Shown piece by piece: positions 1 through 10,800 of a stretch of 64,000 nt of DNA. The translations under genes were made by a program, and so were the position numbers. This DNA comes from Tigriopus japonicus (taxonomy: Eukaryota; Arthropoda; Copepoda; Harpacticoida; Harpacticidae), in assembly GCA_010645155.1 (NCBI GenBank), contig JAAGOF010000250.1, positions 236,747 to 300,746 of the forward strand. Reading direction: 5' to 3'. A model generated the notes under the pieces. It saw only the letters and a list, made by a program, of their open reading frames with translations, did not search any database and was not told the DNA's origin. The number at the start of each line of letters is the position of its first letter. Positions within the stretch are counted from its first letter, which is position 1.

Positions 1-158
1 CCAGTGTTCATCTTTGAACTTAAACTTGGCCACGCCCACCTTTTGAGCAGGTTTAACTCTAGAGCTCGCCGGCTTTTGAGTAATGGTCGACCCTATCTCA
101 AGAATGTGATGATCTGAAAGACTACATGTAAAAGGATTTCTCCCAACAGCTTCAATCC

Positions 159-252
159 GACCCCCAACAGGATTCGAACCTACGCCGTTTGGGGAAGCAC
201 TTACACTCGGCACTTTTATGAACGCGCTAGTACGCGTGGCCACTCTGGCTTC
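159..252 (-). repeat. tRNA-derived SINE head or tRNA pseudogene
   Basis: On the minus strand there is a perfect B-box-like motif (GGTTCGAATCC, plus positions 170-180). About 60 bases upstream is an A-box-like GTGGCC...TAGCGCG stretch. The spacing leaves room for a long variable arm as in serine or leucine tRNAs. A clean acceptor stem with the outer flank is not evident, so I read it as a tRNA-derived SINE head or a decayed tRNA rather than a working tRNA gene. Confidence 0.45.
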
Positions 253-2549
253 CTTAAAAGGTTTTATAAAGGTGAGGTAAACTCCTCTGGTAGTTTCCTT
301 GTATTTTTTATCGTTTCTTGAGCCAATTTTCTTGAGTCTCGATATAAGAAAAATCTCGATATAAGCAACATTTTGCCGCTGACAGGAAAGTTTCTTATAT
401 ATGGCTGAAAGGAAAATAAAGAACAAAAATAGTGAATGCTACTGGTGAGCCACATACAATGCACCTTTAGTTAATAAGTTTAAAGGTTAAATAAGGTTAA
501 TATTTAGTTGATAAGTATTATATTTCATCCTACTAAATTTTAGAGAATGGCAATTGTCTAAAACTTCTCCACTGATACATGATGTATAGCGTTTGTAGAT
601 TGCATTCAAAGATTGAGTGGCTCCTCCAGAACAACGAAGCTATCGAGAGAATCAATTCGGGAAGTGACGGGGAAGGAAGCCGGAATGTCGTCAAAAAGTG
701 AAAAAATAGCCCGTTAAAACAATCTGATTGAATTTTTGATTCCGCCAGTCAATGGCCGGAGAAGTTCTAGAGTAAGGCAGCGAGGGGGTAGATTTGCGTC
801 AAGAGATTTGCGGTGTCATTGTTCAAGAAAATGGATTTTCGAGGCATTTTTCAGAGACTTGACAAAACGGCGCAGAGGGCTTCCCATGTGGACTTGGAAA
901 TTTTCGCTTTTTCAATGTTTACTTTCAACAGAACTTGATCCTCAACTCTGCAGATTATGGAAGAGCCAAAGGACGACAAAGTCATATTTAGACCTAAAAA
1001 TCATGTTGCCAAAATTTCTAACTAAATGACACTGGTAAAATCTTGAATCGCTCTTCAAAGAGACATCCAACGACGTCCCACAAGAGTATTTAAATGTTCT
1101 GAAATGTTAAGTTGTGGAAACATTTGCACTCATATCAATTCATATTGTTTTTTCAGATTTGGTCTCTATGATTCGAATGTCGCAACACTAATCCCATTAT
1201 TTTTCTTGTTACACGTCTTCCTTTTCTGAACAATCGTTTACTTGAAATAAGAATTGAAGCCATCAAAAGCGTTCCAAACCCGCGGATAGATTTATTATCC
1301 CTCTGAAGTCACGTGAAAAATAACTAAGATGATAAAAGACAAGAAGTTTCGACAATTAGAAGTGTTAAATCAGACGAAAAAAGACTAGTAAAATTACCCA
1401 ATTAGACAAAAGAGACGTATAAAAGTATCCAATTTGACGAGAAAAGACGAACTAAAGGCCGCAGGAAGGAAGAAATGGCTAATTAAGCTCAAGATTGAAT
1501 CAAGTTGCCCATAGGGCAAATTTTTGCCAATAAAATAGGGGATTAAAACTGCTGACCACAAAGTAGACGGTGTGATGCGATGATGCGATGTGTATATGAT
1601 CCTTTTGACAAGGAAAAAAACTGCCCATTTGAGCGAAAACGTTAAAATATAGAAAATTAACAAAAGGAAGTGCCAAATTAAAAAGAAATTGTCAGTAGCA
1701 CATAAAAATTATAAAAAAACAAGAGTTCAACAAATGTGACCCTTTTTGGGAACGTTTTTAGTAGAGCTATGGAAAAAACAGGTTTGACGACACGTTTGAC
1801 TTGTTCCTTCTGTGTTTCTCGGTCAACTCTACAAATGGATTTATTCGAGTTGATCAAATTCCGTTTGTGCAAACGCACAATTAACAATCAAACTTTTACT
1901 TTCTCTCAAGTTTTGGTGTTCAACTTTTAAAAAGATTTTATTTTTATTTGAAAAGTTGAAAACAACCGTTTAAAGAAGTTAAAAACCAAGAAAAAACTTA
2001 ATTTTGCCCATGTCGACGAAAACAGACGAATAAAATCCAAATTCGACGAAAAATCTTTTGCGAAGAATTTTTTAGGATGGTTGCGGGTTTTTTTACTACC
2101 GCTACAAGGAATGTGATTCCCTGTAAAAATAAATCATAAATGAAATAATTAAAACATTTAATCTTTTTACGAAATTTGGTCTACCAAAGAACTGCTGTTG
2201 GCAGATTTCCTTGAATAGTGGGTTGATCAGGAATAAAGGTAAAAAAAGACGAAAATAGGCGAAAAAAGACTAATTCGCCTAAAGCTTCTGTCCCAATGGC
2301 GGAAAGGATGGAAAGCTCTAGGAGTCCACAGAAGATTTGAAGGTTATTTCATTTTTTATGTGTTCAAAAGCATTATTGTCCCCAGATCTTGGAATACAAC
2401 CACTGACAGTGCAAGTGACCGACGTAGCATAACGTTCAGAGTGAACAATGATCCAACGACTCAAGTCCAAAGACCTCAAAAGCGTTGAAACTCTTTAAAA
2501 GAACTTAATCTCGAATGGTGAACCGAAGCTAGCTAGCTACGTTTATCAC
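253..2549. other. AT-rich stretch without recognisable gene
   Basis: No exon with domain similarity is seen on either strand. Open frames here are short and of low complexity. Between about 1371 and 2285 a degenerate motif (GACGAAAA / AAAAGAC) recurs many times, which suggests the remains of a repetitive element. It lies downstream of the last traced exon of the large minus-strand gene, so it may be intron or 3' flank of that gene. Confidence 0.5.
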
Positions 2550-2911
2550 TAGGCCTCGGAAAAAAAAGTTTTTTAAGTGAAATTAAGTTTTCACTTTTTT
2601 TGGCGTTTTTTTGAGAAAAAAAAATTTTTTTGGTCATTTTTCGGATTTTCACTTTTTTTGGCCATTTTTAGGCCAAGAATGGATAATAAAATCAAATTTC
2701 ATTACTATTTTTTTACTTTCGGGCAATTATGAAGGCCTGATATGAGGATTTTTTTTCTTTGCCACAAAAGTCAATTGTTAAGGGTGTTTACACGTCACTT
2801 TTTTTACTTTTTTTCACTTTTTTTGACGTTTTCAAACTTTTTTTAGGGAAAAATGGACAACTTAAAATTAATTATTTTGGCACTTTTCATCACTTTTTTT
2901 TCCGAGGCCTA
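2550..2911. mobile_element. Short hAT-like MITE with perfect 8-bp TSD
   Basis: A 362-bp non-coding element bounded by inverted repeats starting TAGGCCTCGGAAAAAA and ending with the reverse complement (TTTTTTCCGAGGCCTA). It is flanked by a perfect direct repeat TTTATCAC at 2542-2549 and 2912-2919. The interior is A/T-rich with repeated CACTTTTTTT and GGCCATTTTT blocks. An 8-bp duplication with short inverted repeats is the hallmark of hAT-superfamily elements. No transposase is present, so it is non-autonomous. Confidence 0.75.
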
Positions 2912-3899
2912 TTTATCACTCTTTGCCAACCACACTTAGATATGTTTTTGTATCAACTGACCAGATTTCATTATCTAAAAACTGTTTAGACACATATCTA
3001 GGCTAAAACCTACCCAAAGTTAAAGGTCTTTCTAAACCTGCTAATATGAACTCGATGATAGACCACAGTGTTTTACCGTGCATGACTTCATTCTATAAAT
3101 ACAGTATTTCATCCATTACCAATGGCCAATATTTTTACACTGATTGGCATCTTTTAATATCGGTTGGAAAATCCGTAATCCTTTTAGCGACAAAAATAGC
3201 GCCAACATACCCGAAATTTCATTCAGGAGATCATAATGCAAAGCCAAATCAGAGATCAATCATGTGAGCGAAAAGATAATGTCTTTATTTCATGATTCAG
3301 ATTTTATCACAATGTTCCACAACTATTTCCATGATGCTTGATCAAAAACACAAAAAAAATGTTTTGGGAATAATCAGCATTCTTTTTGTAAAACAAGTAA
3401 ACCGTTTATGAATTCAACCGAGATAAACAGAAACCGATTTTTTAGCTATACATAGATCAAATATTAAAAAAAGCCTTTTCGTTTGTGAAAACGATATGCT
3501 CAAAGCAATTTAATGAGGATACAAACAGCGAATTTCTTGACTTCAACTGCGGATTTTTAAAGCATTTTGAACTATGGTGATTTATGCCTTGATTTAAGAC
3601 AACAAACAATTGTTACTTCCACGTTTGAATACTAAAGTTTGTCCTGTTTTTATCGTTCCCATTACTTCATAACTAATACCAAGGAGATCTCTTACTTGAG
3701 AAGCGGACATGGGCGAAGTTAGGCCATATGTGTTATGCACTTTGTTTCCCTTTACGAGAAGACTTCATTATAAAAGGAGCGAATAATTGTTGTTTTAGAT
3801 CAAGACCCACTGAAATTTGAATTCCTCTGGACTGAGAGGCTAACTAAAAGAATCATGATTTCCATTGGGAACAAATCAATTACGTTCTTCTGCAAATGA
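2912..3899. other. No recognisable feature
   Basis: AT-rich sequence with only short, unrelated open frames. I see no exon, RNA gene or terminal repeats apart from the target-site copy of the preceding MITE. Confidence 0.5.
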
Positions 3900-4480
3900 G
3901 ACCTTGCCTATGTTGACAAAAGTACGTGTTTCAATTTTGAGCTCAATCGAACGTCGAAGACAAAAGTTATGCTCACTCAAAGTTCAGTGCAAATCCTACC
4001 GAGAATGAATGAACTAGAGACGCTCTAGTGAGAGACCGGCGAGGTTGGGACCGGCGTCAATGACGCCGGTCCCAACCTCGATAAAAGGTTCGAATGAGTC
4101 ACTAGAGCGTCTCTAGAATGAACTAGCCGTTCTCTGCTAATTGATTTACCACAAAAGGGCAAGTTCATTCATTCTATGTTCTTTTCCCTAAATGAGTTTG
4201 AGAAGGCATAACTTTTCGCTCCGGCATTCGATTGACCTGAAACTTGAAATACGTAGTCTACTCATTATAAGCAAGGTCTCGTTTGCAAAAGATTGTAATG
4301 AAATCAACCCTAGTGGAAATCAGAATTCTCTTTGTTGGCCTCCCACTCCAGAAATTCAGAGCTTCTTGTTTCGTCTAACAGGGGACATTTTTCTTTTTCT
4401 TCGCGAACGCTTAGTTTTAAATTTTTATTCTTTTCATAGATTACAAAACTGAAAAATGTACCAAAATGAGGATGGCTACG
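3900..4480. repeat. Foldback repeat, copy 1
   Basis: The left arm (about 3920-4010, containing GAGCTCAATCGAACGTCG and AAGTTATGCTCACTCAAAG) is an imperfect reverse complement of the right arm (about 4185-4260, with AAGGCATAACTTTTCGCTCC and ATTCGATTGACCTG). The same pair of arms is found at about 16500-16740, where the centre is a simple hairpin. In this copy the centre has been invaded by a small palindrome (4014-4116). The frame right of the arm resembles the corresponding frame in the second copy only weakly. Confidence 0.55.
4014..4116. mobile_element. Roughly 100-bp perfect-arm palindromic mini-element
   Basis: Outer arms 4014-4031 and 4099-4116 are an exact 18-bp inverted repeat (CTAGAGACGCTCTAGTGA). 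Inner arms 4040-4059 and 4061-4080 are an exact 20-bp inverted repeat with a one-base loop. The block sits inside the foldback repeat, and AATGAACTAG occurs on both sides, consistent with a target duplication. The related repeat at 16.6 kb lacks it. It is non-coding and could extrude as a cruciform. Confidence 0.6.
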
Positions 4481-4823
4481 CTAGTAACCAGTACTTGCAT
4501 TTTTGTCTCACGTTTAATTATCATTAATGTGGACCTCAGCAAATTACTTCCAACATTAAGGCATCCAAATTCATCCGGTAAAAACTGACTAACTTTGCTT
4601 AAAGGTCATGTCCAATCCTCTTGTAAAAGGTATCCGTGGTTTGTTTATTTGATGAACCAGAAGAGAAACCAAATTTTGGGCATGAAGTTCACTTTGATCT
4701 TAGAATTCCTATGAAGGCTATTAGTCTTTAAAATTGAAAATTGATGTTATTAATTATTAAAATGACACTTTTTGAGAAGGCTGATTATTTCCCAAAAACC
4801 TAACGGTTGAAGCACATACTCAC
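4481..4823. other. Downstream side of exon 28; nothing recognised
   Basis: If the splice donor at the end of exon 28 is used, this is intron. If it is not used, the frame runs into a stop within about 80 bases. No further sushi, transmembrane or tail exon is visible. Confidence 0.4.
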
Positions 4824-4859
4824 TTGTACCAGTAGCATTAGTGTTAGTTCCTGCAATCG
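4824..4859 (-). CDS. Exon 28: Thr/Asn-rich linker
   Basis: Twelve codons follow the last sushi module and read roughly IAGTNTNATGT, a short glycosylatable linker. Acceptor CTTTTTAG precedes it and donor GTGAGTAT follows. If the donor is ignored, the frame stops soon after. This is the last exon I can place, and the C-terminus is unresolved. Confidence 0.55.
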
Positions 4860-7800
4860 CTAAAAAGAGCAATCAGAAGAAACCAAGTTAGCATAAAATT
4901 CATTAACGAGCAATATGATCTCATTGAAGTCTCACGGTCAATACACGTGGGCCAAATATTGGGCGTGTTAAACAAGCCATCATCGAAGCACCGAATCTTG
5001 GCCACTGGCTTCATGTTCCAATTGTGCGAAAACACGTGACCCTCAGGACACGCAAAAGTCAACCCCGAACCCACTGGAACCGTGTGCTTGGAAGCTAGAG
5101 AAAGACCTTTGATCTAAAGAACCTTTTTTTCAGGCATCTTTGGAACACTCACTCTTGTTGATGAAGCCTCCAAATGCAAGTTCTAAATTCCCAGTTACTT
5201 TTAACTGAGAAAAAACTAGATCTGGAATATCATCTGGCGTGGCATGTGTTCCCACTAGTTCATTGTTGAAATTGATTGCAAATTGGAATTGAGCGGGTTG
5301 GTAATCCACTTTTAATGTGAAGGGATCCCCTGAATCAAGTGCGACAATAAAATCCGAGTCTTCAGGCTAGAACAAAAGAAAGGCTGGTTTGAAAATGTTG
5401 ATTCTGAAAACTTCTTGGAAACTAAGGGGTCAACTTGGTTCGAAATAGATTGATGAATCCTGATTCTCACCGGAGTCAAGCTGGATGTGACTTTGAGCAA
5501 ACCGTAGCTTGGCTCAATAACGATCTTGAGAACTGTGGCTTGGGCTTCGTCGAGAAATTCTATTGTGGGAAGGTTTCCAGGATCCAATGTGTCGGGTATG
5601 GATCCATCCATCACCATCCAAGAGCTCCGACCAAAACTGTAGGGAACCTGAACCTGACCAGGAACACTCCAGTTGTATCGAGCAAAATCTACAGAAATTA
5701 ATTTATGGATAAATCATTTTTTGCCAATTTTGTCAAGGACTTGGATTCCATACCTGTGGACAGGGGAAGATGGGTGCCATTCTCTGGAACATATCTCAGT
5801 TTTGTCTCTGATGGAGGCTCCGGAATTAAGTTACAATGAGACCCTAGAGAATAGGGGAAGTACTGTATATACGTATTACGTATTTGCAAAGTGAATCAGT
5901 GGACACGATTTTGTTTTGAAGGTTTTAAATCATCGTTATAAACAGAATTTAGTGCTTAACAATAGAATGGACTCGTGCACTATTTGTTAAAGTTCCCATT
6001 GCTATCCACATCTCTTTGCGTTCAAAGAGTTGTATGGACCTCTTTGGATTTGATTTCCTAGTTGTATGGTGAAGTCAGATCCTCAGAATGAGAGATGTGG
6101 TGTGTTGTCTCAACATGTCAAACAGGTTGACAATCGTATATCTGTCTGATAATCATATCATTCAAATAAGAACTTCCAGTCCAATCAATAGGGCCGATGG
6201 AACTTAACCTAACCTAAACTAACCTAGCCAAAAAAAACAAGCAGGGGTTGGTTGCGAATTTGGAAAAGGTAAGATTGATGCCGGATCGATATAGTTTTAA
6301 ATCGAAATTTTTGGTGCAAGGTGTTACTTTTTCCATAAATCGCTCAAATATCACATCAGACCATGATAGAAATTTTCTTTTGTGACCATTCCGTTTCGTG
6401 CAATACGAAAAATACCGTATTTTATCCTATGGCAGTTGTGCTTGTAGCTTTTTTGGTGTGCAGTTTCACCAGGCTCTTGCTCTTTGTAACATTTCTGACC
6501 AAAAGAATGCTTAAAAATGCATCGCAATTAAATCATTAACAAAAATAAATTCACATTCTCAGCAATTTGGCTGGTTTAATTTTTTGAATCAAGTGAAATT
6601 TTTCAATCAAAGTAGTATTTTTCAACTGTTCTACTTACAAACACATCGATCATTCAAAAGATTGTTCCACGTCTTATTCCACAAACATTCCATACTTGCG
6701 TATTCGTAAGTTTCACCAGTATCTCGATTGACAAACTTGGCCAACGGTCCACATGAGTAACTGAAATCATCGAGAAGAGTCAACTCCACTCCTGAACGTT
6801 AGAACTAACTGCATATTACTCGACTTTGGTTCCAAAGGCAGTGTTCTTATTCCAAACAATGGAACCTCCTCTAGGTTTCGCCGGAGGTTCGTCACAATTC
6901 ACACCTGAAACATTTGATTCAAGTATTTAACATTTCGCACCCAACCCTTAGAAAATGCGTGCAGTGTGACTTTGAAGTTGAGACCCCTTCCCATCGTTTG
7001 ACTTCTCATTGACATTTCTTTCTCCTGAGAAGTTGGTTTATCCAAAAGACCAAGGATCATAAACTGCCTTTTTGAAAGCTATTGTGTAAAGCTGCAAAAT
7101 TATGTACAGCATTGGTTAATAATACTGAAAAAATTGACGTATACGTATACAAGTATTGTTTCTGGTCACTGTTCAAGTATGCTTTGAAAGCCAACTAGGG
7201 AGAAGTGGCTCAAAAAACCGGATAAAGTAAAGGGGTCTCAACTTTCTTTCCACACTGTATAGAAGTCTTTGGCCTCACTTTCTAAACAAAAAGGCCAAGT
7301 TTGGGGTGCGGGAAATGAGCCATCAGTAAGACATTCCACATCAAAGCCCTCTCTGTCGTAATCATCTTCAAAGTGAAGCTCATCTAAGGCACAAGAATAA
7401 GTGACTTTTTGGCCGAATTCCAACGGAACGTTGTTCCAATTGTTCTTGAGTCTGTTCATCTGGGGTGGATTAGGTGGGTTGATGCACTTGGTCCACACAC
7501 ACGGATCCACCTATGGAATCAGTGATCAAACTGAAATCTATTCAAACTCAAGAATGGCTACAGGAAAAGTACCTTGTCGGTAGGGGACCAAGTTTGGTTC
7601 CATTCGCATTTCAACACCTGAGATTGGTACAAGAGGCTGGTTCCATCGGACAATTGCTTTTGCAATTGTCGGGCCTCCAAACAGTTGTATGTGACTTGGG
7701 TACCAAATGGAGTTGCGTTCTTCTTTGAGGCATCCCAATTCGATTCTCCGCCCATTGGAGCTGGGGGCGGATCTGGACAATATCGTTCGAGATGATGAAT

Positions 7801-10800
7801 GCATTGAAGCCAATCAGGGCTGGACCATGTTCCATTGTCCAAACACGTCGCATTAATGCTTTGGAGGTGGTAATCGACTTCAAAATAGTGTTCTGGGAGG
7901 CACTCGTAAATCACGTGCTCTTGAAAGGCTACAGTGGTGCCGTTGACGTAATTGGAGACCAGATTGAATCGGCTTTCAGGCATTGGAGGATTGATGCATG
8001 CACTCGCTAAAAATGTTGAACGTGTTAAGTTTGGTTTTGGCTGGTTGAAATTTCTATTTTTAGATTACGTTGGCATTTTTCAAGATCCACAGTGTCGTTC
8101 CAAGATCCCTCCCATTGGCAGCTCATTGTTTTCGTCTCGACGAAGTTTTCTCCGATCTTGAAGCTCTTTCCCAATGCGCAATGGTATTCCAACTCGGTTC
8201 CATAACGACTCAAATTGTAGTTGTTTTCGAGATTTTGTTCCAATGTGGCCAAAGTAATGGGACAATCCATTGACGAGCATGCTGCACATTGAACAAATTC
8301 CAAACAAGGCACCGATTGGTTTTGATCGACCAAAATGTCGAAGTCCATTACATTTGTATTTTCGTTGGTCGTTGATGAAAAAGTAATTGTCGTCATGGTG
8401 GAACTATTGGTCAACCCAACCTCGACCGATTGCTGAAACAGTGAACCATTTCTCGGTCCTTTTAGTTGAATTCTTTACCTGATTCCTTACGTTTACCTTG
8501 AAGATCAGATTGGTCCCACTCTCAACAGGCTGAGAAAAGGCCAAAAGCAAAGCAATGTTCCCATTGAACCCCAAATCAGTAGTAACCCGAAGCAAGTAAG
8601 GAAATCTTAATTTTGTTCCTTCAATTTGAGGCTCATCTTTGAGCCGAACTTCCACGTTGAAGTCACATCCTCCGTTTGGTCCACTCGGGAGTTTGGTTAA
8701 GGTCTTGTTGATGCCTAAGCACTCATTATTGAAGGTCAGACCTCCACTGCGAATCACACGATAGGCGCCCAATTCGGGCACAGGAAGAGGAAGGCTGCAA
8801 ATGTTGGTTTCTGTGCATTTTCCAGACCAATCCGTGACGTTGTTCCATTGGTTTCCAGGCAAACATTGAGCCAGCTTCTCCCTGATTGTCAACGATTCGA
8901 AGAACTTCATTCCTCTTTGACATTTGTAGGTGATGTTCTCGCCAAATGGGATCGGTAATTGGTCCCAACCTGCTATTTCCAGAGTGTCTGGAGCAGGCGG
9001 GGGTTCCGTACAACTGGTCCCTAAAAGCGAAATTTCATGGGCTTCCAGAACGGACTTCACCCTGCAAAGTTTCATTTGAACTTACAAACACACTCGTGGA
9101 GTTCCCTTTGCGGGGTCCAAGTTCCATTCCAGGCGCAAGTTAGAGCTTGAGCTTCAATGCTGGGAGTTACATTGAACCCTTGAGCAATTCCACAACTGTA
9201 ATCTACTTGGCTGTTAAAGTTATATTGGGCATCTTGGCGAAAGAAACTTCCCTGTATGGTGGGGAAAATAGCTTTTTCTGATCTTTTTTCAAATCAACCT
9301 TGCAAAATATACTGTAACTCACGTTGGCCAAGAGTTGTTTCACGTCTGTTTTCATGTTTTGGCATTCATCATTGTTTGCACATGTAGGGCACGTCATGTT
9401 TTCGATGCAAATGGAGTAGAATGTTGCCTCGTCGAAAGTTGCCTCGAAAGTTACGGAGGAGAATTGATTCACGCTCAGTGAAACTGGCAACCACATTGCA
9501 ATTACATTTGCGCTTTGACCCTCGGTTAGCAACTCGCCTGTTGTAGAACTTGGCTGAATAGGAAGATAACGAATGGATAAATAGTAGAGAGAAAATAAAA
9601 TGCCGAAAAACAGCAAAAAACATGATTTGACTGGACATAGCTTATTGTTCATTTTCAGCAAATGGGAAAATAAACCCAGAATTGCTAAACCGTTTTCTGT
9701 TCAAAAGTTACAGAATAAGGTCAAAGTGAGGTTTTAAGTACCAAGTTCGAACTGAGAATATGGGCCCTAGTCTCCTTTTCTAGCGGATAGTGTGTGAATA
9801 TTTGCTTTGAGTTGCGCCAACCAAACCCAGAATGGGCCCCTACTCGGACAAACAATAGTCAAAATGAAAAAAAAAAAAAAATGAAAATTTAATACTGACA
9901 CTTTGATATGTGCACCCAATGAGTGAAACTTTGCAATAGAGATTATTTACGTTTTTTATCCTAAAATTAAAATTACCATACATCGATGTTGAAATAGACA
10001 AGGAGGAAATTCGTTTCTTTTTGGAAAAAGTAACGGCATTGCCGTTATATTTCAAAATTGTTGTAATTCTAGCTACTCAACACTCAAAAGTTACTTCAAG
10101 ATGAATATTTCTTAAAGATTTTGTGAAAAAACTGACAAAGTATACATTCTTTCGTGTTTTGCAAATATGGGTTTGAAATTTAAGCAAAAATGAAATCGAG
10201 ACTGAAAGAAAGAGACTTTTTTTGTTGTGTTTGAAGTGTTTTTTTGCAAATTAAGGATCATCGGCTGGCGATTAAAAATAAGCTTTATATAAAGAAATTT
10301 TCTGACTACCCATAAGCTTTGCTAACTTTGGTCAAATGACGGCAAAATATTGGCCGAATAGAGTAAATTTCCCACGCAATACCGTTAAACGCTAGAAAAC
10401 CAAATGAAGAAAGAAGCGAGTGGTTCCTTTAGGGCCTAGAAAACACAACCAAAGCAAATTTTCTTGGCGGGTCTGTCACGTATAAAGGTTTTTTGAAAAT
10501 TTATATTAACCATGGGGGTGTTACTGTTGCCTCCTGTTATTTAAGGCTTTCAATAGCTTGTTGATTCTTTTGAAGTCATGGTAAATCCAACGCCAATGCG
10601 AGGATTTTAAAGAAAACCAACATTTTTACCACCTAGATGGCTTTAAAACAATTCAGCATATCCCAAGCACATTCTGTTTGGGGTGCCCTCTCTTGTTCTC
10701 AAACTGAACAACGCGCCGTCAGAGCAAGCTTTCTTAAGGAAGCCAAGTTAAGCTTCAATCAAAGAGAAAAGGGATGAACACCGTCATCTTCAGGTAAAAA

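Noticed and set aside
8726..9013. Alternative frames across the sushi exons
   Set aside because: Shadows of the true frame. They lack sushi Cys spacing and do not keep phase across the introns.
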